Below are positions 35,573 to 43,662 of a DNA stretch of 64,000 bases, in pieces. A model generated the notes under the pieces. It was not told the origin of the DNA. It searched no databases and saw only the letters and a program-made list of their open reading frames with translations. This DNA is from Brachybacterium sp. P6-10-X1. Its GTDB lineage: Bacteria; Actinomycetota; Actinomycetes; Actinomycetales; Dermabacteraceae. Each line of letters opens with the position of its first letter. The stretch's first letter is position 1. The stretch covers positions 2,976,001-3,040,000 of the forward strand of contig NZ_CP017297.1 of NCBI RefSeq assembly GCF_001969445.1, in the 5' to 3' direction. The position numbers and the translations under genes were made by a program.

Positions 35573-35962
35573 TCATGCCCGGTCCTGCTCATCGATCACC
35601 TCATCGAGGATGTCGATCGTGTCCACCTGCCGGGCGACCTCCTGCCGCAGCCGGTCGCGATAGCCGCGCAGGGCGGACACCAGGGCCCCGGTGCGGTGCT
35701 CCTCGGCGATCATGCCGGGCAGGACCGGTCGGATCTCGGAGCTCGTGAGCCCCGCGGCGAACAGGCGCTGGATCAGCACCACGCGATCCACCGCCTCGTG
35801 GTCGTAGCGGCGGTGTCCTGCCGGGGTGCGCCGTGCCGACAGCAACCCCTTCTCCTCGTAGTACCGCAGGGAGCGGGGGGTGACACCGGTGAGAGCCGTG
35901 AGGCCCCCGATGCTCAGCGGCGCCTCGGCCTGGGGTCTCACATCCGTGGCAGATATCGACAT
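35573..35962 (-). CDS. MerR-family transcriptional regulator
   Basis: A 129-residue regulator. The N-terminal winged helix is GGLTALTGVTPRSLRYYEEK, followed by GHRRYDHEAVDRV; the dimerisation coiled coil covers residues ~85-125. No Cys cluster, so it is not a metal or SoxR-type sensor by sequence. It is followed by a small membrane protein, a likely target. Confidence 0.85.
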   Translation of the reverse strand: MSISATDVRPQAEAPLSIGGLTALTGVTPRSLRYYEEKGLLSARRTPAGHRRYDHEAVDRVVLIQRLFAAGLTSSEIRPVLPGMIAEEHRTGALVSALRGYRDRLRQEVARQVDTIDILDEVIDEQDRA

Positions 35963-36278
35963 ACCTGCAGTGTAGAGAGCGCCGGGGACGGATCACGAGA
36001 CCTTTCCACGCGTGTCAGATCGAGACCGTCGGGAATCCGCCACCAAATTCCCTTGGCACCGCCGACGCCACCTTGTACCGTCGCCCGGATCCACGGATCA
36101 TCGTCACGAGGAGTGATGTGCATGGACCCGGGGCTCGGCTCCGGGCAGGACCCGCGCTCGATGTCGAGCGCCACCGGCCCCGCGCGCCGGCCGGATCCCT
36201 GATGCGCGCCTCAGATCATCCCGGCACCGCCCGGACGGAGTCCGCGCAGCGTGCCATGACGAGGACGAGGTTCTCCCC
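35963..36278. promoter_or_regulatory. 316-nt leader region before the FAD oxidase gene
   Basis: A good promoter, TTGGCA (36053-36058), 17 nt, TACCGT (36076-36081), starts transcription near 36088, about 190 nt ahead of ATG 36279. A short frame with GAGGAG upstream (ATG 36122 to stop 36202, 26 residues, starting MDPGLGSG) lies in this leader. Nothing else is recognised. Confidence 0.45.
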
Positions 36279-37763
36279 ATGCCCAGGAACGATCCGCACC
36301 ATCTCACCACCACGCCCCTGGAACGTCGCGCCCTGCTCCGCGCGGGCGGGGTCCTCGGCGCAGCCGGCGTGACCGGAGCCGCCGCGTTCCACCCCGCACC
36401 CGCCCATGGCGAGGGCCCTCCCGCCCCGTGGCTCCGGCCCGGTGACCCGGGCTACGAGGAGTCCCTGGCCCGGTTCAACATCTCGATCGACCACCATCCC
36501 GAGGCCGTCGTCCTCGCCCATCACTCCCACCACGTCCAGGAGGCCGTGCGCTATGCGGGGCGCCAGGACCTGCCGGTCGCCGTGATGGCGACCGGTCACC
36601 AGGCCTCGGTCCCCTTCGACGGCGGGATCGTGGTCAACACCGCAGCGATGGATCGCATCCGGATCGACGAGCACCGCTCGGCCGCGACCCTCGGCCCCGG
36701 GGTGCGCTGGGGCGAGCTCGCCGAACGCGCGGCGGACCACGGTCTGGCCGGTCTCGCCGGGTCCTCCGGCAGCGTCGGCGTCGTGGGGTACACCCTCGGC
36801 GGCGGCCTGAGCCCCGCGATCGGCCGCCGGCACGGCTACGCGGCCGACCACGTCTCCCGTCTGGAGATCGTCACGGCCGACGGGGAGCTGCGCGAGGCGA
36901 GTCCCGAGTGCGAGGAGGACCTCTTCTGGGCGGCGCGCGGCGGGAAGGGGAACTTCGGCATCGTGACCTCGATGGACGTCGGACTCTTCCCTGTCCCGAC
37001 GCTGTACGCCGGCGCGCTCCTGTTCGCCGCCGAGTTCGCGGAGGACGTCCTGCCGGCATGGAGGGACTGGGCCGCTCAGGCTCCGGAGGAGATCACCACC
37101 TCGGCCGCCTTCGTGCGGGTGCCGCCGGATGCACCGCTGCCCGAGCCGGTGCGCGGCAGACTCGTGGTGAGCGTGCGGGTCTCCTACGACGGTGTGACCT
37201 CCGAGGGCGAGCGGTTGGTCGCCCCGCTGCGCGCGGCGGCCCCGGTGCTGACCGACTCGATCGCCGAGATCCCGTTCACCGACTGGGAGCAGATCCACAG
37301 CGATCCGGCCGGTCCGATCCCGGCGTACGAGCGGACCACGCTGCTGGGAGAACTGCCCGATGAGGCGATCTCGGCGATGATCTCGCTGGCCGGCGCCGAG
37401 TCCGAGTCACCGATGAGCCTGGTCGAGGTGCGCCAGCTCGGCGGGGCTCTGGCCCGGGAACCCGAGGTCGGCAACGCCGTCGGCCGCCGGAGCGCCGCCT
37501 TCACCTTCTTCACGATCGGGGTCGCGCCGCCGGAGCAGGTCGACGTGGTGCGTGCCTACGGGGAGCGACTGATCGGGTCGATGGTGGCCTGGAGCGACGG
37601 CGGTGCCTACATCAATTTCCTCTCCCGCGACGAGTCGGACCCCGAGGACGTGCGCACTGCCTACATCCCGGAGATCTACGACCGTCTCGTCGAGGTGAAG
37701 ACCGAGGTGGACGGCGAGAACATGTTCCGTCTGACCCACAACATCCCGCCCGCCGACGACTGA
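36279..37763 (+). CDS. Tat-exported FAD-binding (PCMH/BBE) oxidoreductase
   Basis: A 494-residue berberine-bridge-like oxidase. The N-terminal ERRALLRAGG is a Tat motif, followed by a hydrophobic stretch and APAHG cleavage region. The FAD-binding type 4 domain has VMATGHQASVPFDGGIVVNT and GSSGSVGVVGYTLGGGLSP; GGKGNFGIVTS is conserved. The first flavin-linking His position is replaced within VAVMATGHQA, so single covalent attachment at the retained His is possible. It oxidises an unknown substrate outside the cell, producing H2O2. It converges on fdxA with a 4-nt gap. Confidence 0.87.
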   Translation: MPRNDPHHLTTTPLERRALLRAGGVLGAAGVTGAAAFHPAPAHGEGPPAPWLRPGDPGYEESLARFNISIDHHPEAVVLAHHSHHVQEAVRYAGRQDLPVAVMATGHQASVPFDGGIVVNTAAMDRIRIDEHRSAATLGPGVRWGELAERAADHGLAGLAGSSGSVGVVGYTLGGGLSPAIGRRHGYAADHVSRLEIVTADGELREASPECEEDLFWAARGGKGNFGIVTSMDVGLFPVPTLYAGALLFAAEFAEDVLPAWRDWAAQAPEEITTSAAFVRVPPDAPLPEPVRGRLVVSVRVSYDGVTSEGERLVAPLRAAAPVLTDSIAEIPFTDWEQIHSDPAGPIPAYERTTLLGELPDEAISAMISLAGAESESPMSLVEVRQLGGALAREPEVGNAVGRRSAAFTFFTIGVAPPEQVDVVRAYGERLIGSMVAWSDGGAYINFLSRDESDPEDVRTAYIPEIYDRLVEVKTEVDGENMFRLTHNIPPADD

Positions 37764-37767
37764 GAGA

Positions 37768-38097
37768 TCATTCCAGCGGGTTCGGCTGCGGGGGCAGCGC
37801 CTCGATGATCGGGTGGTCCTTGTCGATCACGCCCATCTTGGCGGCGCCGCCGGGCGAGCCCAGGTCGTCGAAGAACTCGACGTTGGCCTTGTAGTACTCG
37901 GCCCACTGGTCCGGGGTGTCGTCCTCGTAGTAGATGGCCTCGACGGGGCACACCGGCTCGCAGGCCCCGCAGTCCACGCATTCGTCGGGCTGGATGTACA
38001 GGGAGCGGTTGCCCTCGTAGATGCAGTCGACGGGGCACTCGTCGATGCAGGCGCGGTCCTTGACGTCCACACAGGGCTGTGCGATCACATAGGTCAT
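37768..38097 (-). CDS. fdxA: 7Fe ferredoxin FdxA
   Basis: A 109-residue ferredoxin carrying one 3Fe-4S and one 4Fe-4S cluster. Cys ligands are in QPCVDVKDRACIDECPVDC and CVDCGACEPVCPVEAI. Length and Asp/Glu-rich tail match actinobacterial FdxA. ATG 38097 is preceded by a strong ribosome site. Its promoter contains a SoxR box with 19-bp spacing (38128-38158), so it is predicted to be induced by redox-cycling stress. Confidence 0.93.
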   Translation of the reverse strand: MTYVIAQPCVDVKDRACIDECPVDCIYEGNRSLYIQPDECVDCGACEPVCPVEAIYYEDDTPDQWAEYYKANVEFFDDLGSPGGAAKMGVIDKDHPIIEALPPQPNPLE

Positions 38098-38127
38098 GAG
38101 GGTCTCCTTCCCGTTCCGGCTGCCAGG

Positions 38128-38158
38128 ACCGTAAGATCTCAAGTGCACTTGAGGTCAA
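38128..38158 (-). promoter_or_regulatory. SoxR-controlled promoter of fdxA
   Basis: On the minus strand, -35 TTGACC (38158-38153) and -10 TACGGT (38133-38128) are separated by 19 nt. The spacer region holds the perfect palindrome CTCAAGTGCACTTGAG (38138-38153), matching the classic SoxR box. The long spacer is typical of MerR/SoxR activation. It may also serve soxR itself. Confidence 0.85.
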
Positions 38159-38174
38159 GCGGAGGAGGGTGAGG

Positions 38175-38660
38175 GTGTCCGTGCCGCACGAGCCCGAGGA
38201 GCTGTTGACCATCGGCGAGATGCGCCGGCGCACCGGCGTGGCCGCCTCGGCGCTGCGCTACTACGAGGACCTCCATCTCATCGCCGCGGTGCGCACCAGC
38301 GGCAACCAGCGCCGCTACGCCCGCCACATGCTGCGTCGGGTCTCGCTGATCTCCGTCGCGAAGCGCTTGGGCGTGCCGCTGGCCGATGTGCAGGTGGCTT
38401 TCGCGGACGTCCCGATGGACACCACGCCGTCGCATGCCGACTGGCAGCGCGCTTCGCGGCGCTGGAAGGCGCAGCTGGAGGAGAGGCGGCGCGGGCTCGA
38501 GCGGCTCGAGGCCGAGCTCACCGGCTGCATCGGCTGCGGCTGCCTGTCGCTGAAGGCCTGTGCGCTGCTGAATCCCGACGACGCCCTCGCCGCGACCGGG
38601 GCCGGTCCGCGCCGCCTCGCGGACATTCGCGCGGAGGAGGACCGGGATGACGACGAATGA
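38175..38660 (+). CDS. soxR: Redox-sensing MerR-type activator SoxR
   Basis: A 161-residue regulator. The winged helix is TIGEMRRRTGVAASALRYYE; the C-terminal region holds the [2Fe-2S] cluster motif CIGCGCLSLKAC, defining SoxR. GTG 38175 is chosen because GGAGGAG at 38161-38167 gives 7-nt spacing; GTG 38169 and 38181 are alternatives. It sits between two SoxR boxes, divergent from fdxA and upstream of sodA. Confidence 0.93.
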   Translation: MSVPHEPEELLTIGEMRRRTGVAASALRYYEDLHLIAAVRTSGNQRRYARHMLRRVSLISVAKRLGVPLADVQVAFADVPMDTTPSHADWQRASRRWKAQLEERRRGLERLEAELTGCIGCGCLSLKACALLNPDDALAATGAGPRRLADIRAEEDRDDDE

Positions 38661-38669
38661 CCGGACGGT

Positions 38670-38700
38670 TTGGCCTCAAGTGCACTTGAGGTCTTAGGGT
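38670..38700 (+). promoter_or_regulatory. SoxR-controlled promoter of sodA
   Basis: -35 TTGGCC (38670-38675), a 19-nt spacer, and -10 TAGGGT (38695-38700). The 18-bp perfect palindrome CCTCAAGTGCACTTGAGG spans 38674-38691. The start would be near 38707, with a ~33-nt leader to sodA. Confidence 0.85.
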
Positions 38701-38739
38701 CGAGGTATCCACGGTCTCCCCTCGACGAAAGGACCGATC

Positions 38740-39369
38740 ATGGCGGACTACACGCTTCCGGATCTCGACTACGACTACGGGGCGCTGGATCCCTCGATCT
38801 CGGGCAGGATCATGGAGCTGCATCACTCCAAGCACCATGCGACCTATGTCAAGGGTGCGAACACGGCGTTGGAGAAGCTGGCGGCGGCTCGGGAGTCGGA
38901 GGACTTCGGGGCGATCAATCAGTTCTCGAAGGATCTGGCGTTCAACCTCGGTGGGCACACGAATCACTCGATCTTCTGGAAGAACCTCTCGCCGGAGGGT
39001 GGCGACAAGCCCACCGGTGAGCTGGCGGCCGCGATCGATGAGTTCTTCGGGTCCTTCGACGCGTTCCGTGCTCATTTCACGGCGGCGGCGCTGGGGATCC
39101 AGGGGTCGGGTTGGGCGATCCTGGCCTATGAGCCGGTCGGTGGGAACCTGGTGATCGAGCAGTTCTATGATCAGCAGAACGGTGTGCCGGTGGCGACGAT
39201 CCCGTTGTTCCAGCTGGACATGTGGGAGCACGCGTTCTACCTGGACTACCAGAACGTGAAGGCGGATTACGTCAAGGCGATCTGGAACATCGTGAACTGG
39301 GCCGATGTCCAGAAGCGGTTCGAGAACGCCCGCACCGTCGGCGCCTCGCTGGTGGCCCCCCAGGCCTGA
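38740..39369 (+). CDS. sodA: Superoxide dismutase (Mn/Fe)
   Basis: Detoxifies superoxide in the cytosol. The 209-residue protein has metal ligands His in [12 protein letters not shown] (about residue 28), His in [10 protein letters not shown] (about 75), and Asp/His in [13 protein letters not shown] (about 160). Length and motifs are standard. The gene favours G-ending codons (gcg, ggt, ctg), unlike neighbours dominated by C-ending codons, perhaps reflecting high expression or different ancestry. Its promoter carries a SoxR box, and a strong terminator follows. Confidence 0.96.
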   Translation: MADYTLPDLDYDYGALDPSISGRIMELHHSKHHATYVKGANTALEKLAAARESEDFGAINQFSKDLAFNLGGHTNHSIFWKNLSPEGGDKPTGELAAAIDEFFGSFDAFRAHFTAAALGIQGSGWAILAYEPVGGNLVIEQFYDQQNGVPVATIPLFQLDMWEHAFYLDYQNVKADYVKAIWNIVNWADVQKRFENARTVGASLVAPQA

Positions 39370-39393
39370 GACGCGATGCGCTGAGCCATCGCG

Positions 39394-39424
39394 ACGGCCG
39401 GTCCCGAGCAGCGGGACCGGCCGT
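39394..39424 (+). terminator. Strong hairpin after sodA
   Basis: ACGGCCGGTCCCG and CGGGACCGGCCGT form a perfect 13-bp stem with an AGCAG loop, 24 nt after the sodA stop. No T-rich tail except TT. Confidence 0.8.
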
Positions 39425-39901
39425 TCGCTGTGCTCGGGACGTGACGGTTCCATCGACGGACCTCGTCGCGAGGACTGGGGGCCGCGAGGACTACGGGGTC
39501 GGACGACGCGCACCGCGCGATCGGGAGCGGCGGCAGACCGTTGCGGATGTCCTGCGCCCCCGGGCCCGGCGATGGGCCGGCAGGTCGCCGAGGGTCTGCT
39601 CGGCGATCTGCGTGGGAAGTGCGCGGCGAGGTTCCCGCTGGCCTGCGCCATCCCCTGCATCGGCCTCGGCCGACGGGACGAGTGGATCCAGCTGGTGCGT
39701 CCCGACGACACCCCGATCGACATGACGCTGACGGCCGCCTCGGCGCCTGGGACAAGGAGTGGGACAAGGACATGGTCTGCCGCGGCGCCGCGTGGGCGGC
39801 GGCGAGCCCGACTCTCGGGATCCCGGTCCCTGCCCGGGCCCTGGTTCTCCCGGCGCGATGCCGCTCCTCGCCGAGACTCCCGTGAACATCGCTGACTCCG
39901 G
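39425..39901. other. Non-coding or decayed region
   Basis: No intact gene is convincing in this stretch. From ATG 39572 the plus frame gives a protein-like start (MGRQVAEGLLGDL, then DEWIQLVRPDDTPID), and near 39750 a plausible continuation (LGAWDKEWDKDMV) is in a different frame. This looks like a frameshifted gene remnant of unrecognised family. Codon quality drops before and after. Confidence 0.35.
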
Positions 39902-39939
39902 AATATATCTTGACGAGTATATACCGATGATGGTAGACA
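39902..39939 (+). promoter_or_regulatory. Promoter/operator of ArsR-type gene
   Basis: An A/T-rich imperfect inverted repeat (ATATATCTTGACGAGTATATA, arms ATATA/TATAT) overlaps a promoter TTGACG (39910-39915), 18 nt, TAGACA (39934-39939). Transcription would begin at about GTG 39946, implying a leaderless message. The repeat is a likely autoregulatory site. Confidence 0.5.
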
Positions 39940-39945
39940 GTGGTC

Positions 39946-40266
39946 GTGCCCACTGCCTACACCGCGCTCGCGCTGCCTCTGCGCCGCGACCTCCTCGATG
40001 CCCTGCGGGCCGGCCGCTCGACCGTCGGCGCCCTCGCGGAGCGACTCGACGTGCCTCAGGCCATCGTCTCCAAGCAGCTCCGAGTGCTTCGCGAAGCCGG
40101 TTTCGTGCGGGTCGAGGCCGAGGCCCAGCGCCGCTGGTACACCCTGCGGCCCGAGGCGTTCGCCGAGGTCGCAGACTGGCTGGAGCCGTACCGCTGGCTG
40201 TGGGAGGACCGGCTCGACCGACTTGGTGAGCGGTTGGATCAGATGCAGGACGAGGAGCGGACATGA
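39946..40266 (+). CDS. ArsR-family transcriptional regulator
   Basis: About 106 residues. Helix-turn-helix LAERLDVPQAIVSKQLRVLR followed by the wing RVEAEAQRRWYTL. It lacks the metal-binding CVC of ArsR itself. GTG 39946 is chosen from the promoter position; GTG 39940 is in frame. The stop overlaps the SRPBCC gene as ATGA, a common regulator-AHSA1 pair. Confidence 0.85.
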   Translation: MPTAYTALALPLRRDLLDALRAGRSTVGALAERLDVPQAIVSKQLRVLREAGFVRVEAEAQRRWYTLRPEAFAEVADWLEPYRWLWEDRLDRLGERLDQMQDEERT

Positions 40267-41153
40267 CCACCCCCGACCCCACGCTCACCCACGCCGACGG
40301 ACGCTCGGCCGTCGTCGTGCAGCGCCACTACCCGCACCCGGTCGATCGCGTCTGGCGGGCCGTCACGCTGCCGGAGCACCTCGCGCAATGGTTCCCCGGC
40401 GCCCCGGAGTTCGAGCTGCGCGAGGGCGGCACGGTCCGCTTCCCCGACTTCGCCGGGACCGAGGCGGAGTCCGGCACCGTCCTCGAGTGCGTGATCCCGT
40501 ACCGGCTCCGATTCTCCTGGGACACCGATGAACTGCTGTTCGAGCTGTCCCAGGACGGCGATGGAACCCGGCTCGTGCTCACCCACGCCTTCGACGACGC
40601 CGCCGGAGCCGCGAGCTTCGCAACGGGGTGGGAGGCCTGCCTCGCCGGACTCACCGCGGTCATCGCCGAGGAGGACGTCCCCGATCCGGGCCCCCGCCGC
40701 GAGCGCCACGAGGAGCTCGCCCGACGCTTCGAGCTCGGTCGGCCCGTCGTGACGCCGACCGCGCAGGGCTGGGCCGCCCGCTTCGAGCGCCAGCTCGTCT
40801 GCTCTGCCGGGATCGCGTGGGAACTCTTCCTCGGCGGTGCAGCGGAGCCCGAGATCGAGCATCCCGTCCCGGAGATCGGCAAGGAGCTCCGGGCACCGCA
40901 GGCGCCTGAGGTCGTGCTCGGCATCGTGACGGAGGTCCGAGCGCCGAGGCTGCTCGCCTTCGATACCGGGCCTGGCGAGCCGGGGGATCATGTGCGCCTC
41001 GAGCTGATCGACGGGACCGGGCACGGCGCCCGCCTGCTGCTCACCGTGGGCGGGTCCGATCCGGCGGAGAAGGACGCCGCGCTGGAGCAGTGGGGGCTGG
41101 GGGTCGTCGAGGCCATCGCCCAGGCAGCGCTGGAGGCGAGCTCGACCGCCTGA
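40263..41153 (+). CDS. SRPBCC/AHSA1 two-domain protein
   Basis: A 296-residue protein. The N-terminal AHSA1-like domain (about residues 15-140) has the typical YPHPVDRVWRAVTLPEHLAQWF opening and LVLTHAFDD end. The second half (about 165-290) is a degenerate copy of the same fold (RQLVCSAGIAWELFLGG). These domains bind hydrophobic ligands or Hsp90-like partners. ATG 40263 overlaps the ArsR stop, so the pair is co-translated and probably repressed by ArsR. Confidence 0.82.
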   Translation: MTTPDPTLTHADGRSAVVVQRHYPHPVDRVWRAVTLPEHLAQWFPGAPEFELREGGTVRFPDFAGTEAESGTVLECVIPYRLRFSWDTDELLFELSQDGDGTRLVLTHAFDDAAGAASFATGWEACLAGLTAVIAEEDVPDPGPRRERHEELARRFELGRPVVTPTAQGWAARFERQLVCSAGIAWELFLGGAAEPEIEHPVPEIGKELRAPQAPEVVLGIVTEVRAPRLLAFDTGPGEPGDHVRLELIDGTGHGARLLLTVGGSDPAEKDAALEQWGLGVVEAIAQAALEASSTA

Positions 41154-41177
41154 GGTCGTCTCAGGTCGCGGCGCGGA

Positions 41178-41252
41178 TCACCCCTTGACCGATCCCTGCA
41201 TCAGCCCGGCGCGGTTCCCGGGCCACGGTGTCGGCCTGCCCGGGATCTCTCG
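41178..41252 (-). pseudogene. Possible C-terminal remnant of an ABC sugar permease
   Basis: The minus-strand frame ends ...PWPGNRAGLMQGSVKG followed by TGA at 41178. GL.xGSVKG resembles the extreme C-terminus of MalG/UgpE-type permeases (GLTAGAVKG). No upstream permease sequence exists; the HNH gene ends 8 nt away at 41260. It looks like a fragment left by an insertion or deletion. Confidence 0.35.
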
Positions 41253-41259
41253 TCGTTCC

Positions 41260-43269
41260 CTAGAACGGGGGGGGGTCGTCGGGGCGGTGGTCGGGCGGGG
41301 TGTTGGGGTCGGGGTGGGAGCTGCCGTGGTGGCGTTGGGTGAAGCGCGTGGCTTCTGCTGTTCGTTGTTCGGTGACGCGGTCGCGGTGGGGGCGGCGGGC
41401 TTCGATCTCGCGGTGGTGGAGGGCGATCTCACGGGCGCGGTGGTGGGCGGCCCAGGCGGTATCGAGTGCTCGGGCGAGGGTGGGGGTGAGGAGGTCGACG
41501 TCGTCTCGGGTGGTGGTGTGGACGGTGTCGTCGATGTCCCACCAGGTCACGGTCGGTTCCACCACCGCGTGGGCATGCTCGCGCGGGGCAGTGGGGCCCG
41601 GCAGAGGATCCAACGGCAGAGGATCCAGGTGCAGGGACCCGGGCGGGAAGTCGAGCAGTTCCGGTGGCGGGCCCGGAGGCCTGGTCGTTGCCGGGGGACT
41701 GTTCGCCCCGTTCCCGGCACTGTCGCGGTGGGGGTCGATGTGGCGGGCGGTTTTGATCGTGTGGTGCAGCCAGCACAGGCGGTGGAGGTTCGCCAGGTCC
41801 GTCGCCCCACCCTGGGTGGGGTCATGGTGGTTGAACTCCTCAATGTGGTCATCCTCGGCCGCCAGCGCGGTGGGGCGGGTGCAGCCGGGAGCGGCGCAGA
41901 CGGGGTGACGCAGCCGGAGTTGGAGTCGCATCGCCGCAGTGGGGGTGTAGGTATCGGCGGTGGCCGGGAGGTAGGCCCCGGTGGTGGGGTCGGTGAGGAT
42001 CCGCTGCCAGGTGTTCATCCCCGCGGCCAGGGCGCGGGCCTGTTCGGCCGGGATCGGGGTGAGGCCCTCGATCAACCCCGGCGCGTCCTCGATACCGAGC
42101 AGCGTCATGGCCGGGACGGTCACCAGGAGCTTGTAGACGCTGGCGGGTTCGGGCACCGGGCCGGTATCAAGCATCGAGTGGGTCAAGATCGCGTACCGCA
42201 GCGCCGCTAACGACAGGGGTCTGCCGCGGTCGCGGAGGGTCTCGTCGATGTCGAAGGGGATCTCACCGGTGTCTGTGTCGTGCAGGGCGGCGCGTTGGGC
42301 TTTCTGCACCACCAGGGCGGTCACGTCCAGGCGGTGGGCGAGGTCTGTGATCTCCGGGATCGGCCCCGTCACCATCAACGTGGCCAGCCCGCACGCCGGG
42401 TCGGTGACGTCGAGATCGACGCGCCGCTGTGTCTGCGGTGCTGTGGGGAGGGTGCCGGCGGTGATGCGGACGATCAGCGTCTTGAGGTGGGTCTCGAACG
42501 TGTGCCGGGAGATGTTTCTCAGATCCCACCCAGCGACGTGCCCATCGACCATCACCACTTGCTCGTCGGTGAGGGAGCGGACGTGACGGACCAGGTATTG
42601 GTGGAACCCCTCGGGCATGTCCCCGGCAGCGAGATGGGTGAACGTGGCGGGGAGCAGGTCCACGGATCGGTGGGCGTCGCGGATGAGTCGTTCGGCCTGC
42701 CGGGTGGTGAGGCGCATGCCGGTGGCGATCTTCATCGCGGAGATGTCGGCCTCATCGATCAGCCCGTCGGTATCGGGGTCGTCGGTGAAGAACTCCACCA
42801 GCAGTTCCTGCTGGCGGGCGTAGAGGATGGTGCGTTCACGCACCGTCGCATGCAGGTGAAGGACGCGGTAGGCCTGGTCACTGGCGGGCTCGACGCCCGC
42901 GAGTTTCACCATCCGCTCACCGGTCAGCGGCACCCGCGCATCCACCGCCCACGCCCGCACCGGAAGCACAGCCCCGGCATCACCAGCGGCCGCAGGGCCA
43001 TCAGCGGCAGCACCAGACGCCGTGGCCGCAGAGACCGTGTCCCCGGCGGTGGTCGAGGGATCGGAGGCCGGGCCATCGGGTGCGGAGGCGTCGGTGGCCT
43101 GGTCCTCGGCCCGCTGCTTGTGTCGATCAACCACCGGACCGAACGCACTCGCAGAGGACCGCGCGGGGCGATCCTCGGCATCGGGACCGGACGGGCCGCG
43201 GGAGACGGGACGGGACGGCACCGGGGGACCGTCGCCGGGCCCGTGATCGGACTCGAACTCCTCACCCAC
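41260..43269 (-). CDS. DUF222/HNH endonuclease (13E12 repeat family)
   Basis: A 669-residue protein from GTG 43269 (GGGAGG 8 nt upstream); the frame stays open to 43572 with poor, low-complexity sequence. DUF222 covers about residues 130-420. The HNH nuclease (about 455-510) has the Cys pair CAAPGC, then DDHIEEFNHHDP and NLHRLCWLHHTIKT. The tail is His/Pro/Asp-rich. Relatives are multicopy mobile-like elements (REP13E12) in mycobacteria and other actinobacteria; natural substrate unknown. A permease remnant abuts its 3' end and 29-bp repeats lie upstream. Confidence 0.88.
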   Translation of the reverse strand: MGEEFESDHGPGDGPPVPSRPVSRGPSGPDAEDRPARSSASAFGPVVDRHKQRAEDQATDASAPDGPASDPSTTAGDTVSAATASGAAADGPAAAGDAGAVLPVRAWAVDARVPLTGERMVKLAGVEPASDQAYRVLHLHATVRERTILYARQQELLVEFFTDDPDTDGLIDEADISAMKIATGMRLTTRQAERLIRDAHRSVDLLPATFTHLAAGDMPEGFHQYLVRHVRSLTDEQVVMVDGHVAGWDLRNISRHTFETHLKTLIVRITAGTLPTAPQTQRRVDLDVTDPACGLATLMVTGPIPEITDLAHRLDVTALVVQKAQRAALHDTDTGEIPFDIDETLRDRGRPLSLAALRYAILTHSMLDTGPVPEPASVYKLLVTVPAMTLLGIEDAPGLIEGLTPIPAEQARALAAGMNTWQRILTDPTTGAYLPATADTYTPTAAMRLQLRLRHPVCAAPGCTRPTALAAEDDHIEEFNHHDPTQGGATDLANLHRLCWLHHTIKTARHIDPHRDSAGNGANSPPATTRPPGPPPELLDFPPGSLHLDPLPLDPLPGPTAPREHAHAVVEPTVTWWDIDDTVHTTTRDDVDLLTPTLARALDTAWAAHHRAREIALHHREIEARRPHRDRVTEQRTAEATRFTQRHHGSSHPDPNTPPDHRPDDPPPF

Positions 43270-43403
43270 GACCCTCACCTCCCATCCCGAACAATCATCG
43301 CCCGCACCACTGCGGACAACACCATCGACCTCGATGTCGACGTGTTCCCACACTACGACCCAGCCCCGACAATCGAAACCCACGACCCCGACCCCACAGA
43401 AAA

Positions 43404-43432
43404 TGTGGATAACCACCCCATGTGGAGGAAAG
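43404..43432 (-). repeat. 29-bp direct repeat copy 1 with DnaA-box sequence
   Basis: The plus strand begins TGTGGATAACCACCC and ends TGTGGAGGAAAG. It is identical to copy 2 (43634-43662) at 27 of 29 positions, 230 bp apart and in the same orientation. The minus strand contains TTATCCACA, the consensus DnaA box. It lies in the 686-nt gap (43270-43955) that otherwise shows no gene. Confidence 0.8.
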
Positions 43433-43633
43433 GCAACCCCGGAGAACACCAGAACCAACCCCCACCCCACGACCCCGAGACCGAACCCCGAGGCCGTGAC
43501 AGACCGATCCGAACCAGCTCGGTCCGGCCCGACCTGACCGAGCTGTTCAGCCAGGTCCCGGAGTGCACTCAACCCCTCGACGGCCTGGACTCACCACCGC
43601 AACGGCCTGCGCTTCACCTCGCGACCTGCGCGG

Positions 43634-43662
43634 TGTGGATAACCACCCATTGTGGAGGAAAG
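43634..43662 (-). repeat. 29-bp direct repeat copy 2 with DnaA-box sequence
   Basis: Second copy of the 29-bp repeat upstream of the HNH gene, differing at two adjacent bases. It again contains a perfect TTATCCACA on the minus strand and the GTGG-ATAA-CCAC mini-palindrome. The remaining sequence to the flavodoxin gene is featureless. Confidence 0.8.

Noticed and set aside
41260-43269. Homing endonuclease inside an intron or intein
   Set aside because: No split host gene surrounds it; domain order DUF222-HNH fits the free-standing 13E12 family.
43270-43572. HNH gene starting at 43572
   Set aside because: The extra ~100 residues are hydrophobic, low-complexity translation of intergenic repeats; GTG 43269 has a ribosome site.
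43404-43662. Replication origin at the two DnaA boxes
   Set aside because: Only two boxes, inside repeats linked to an HNH gene; no dnaA/dnaN, A/T-rich unwinding region or box cluster. gyrA places oriC to the left of the window.
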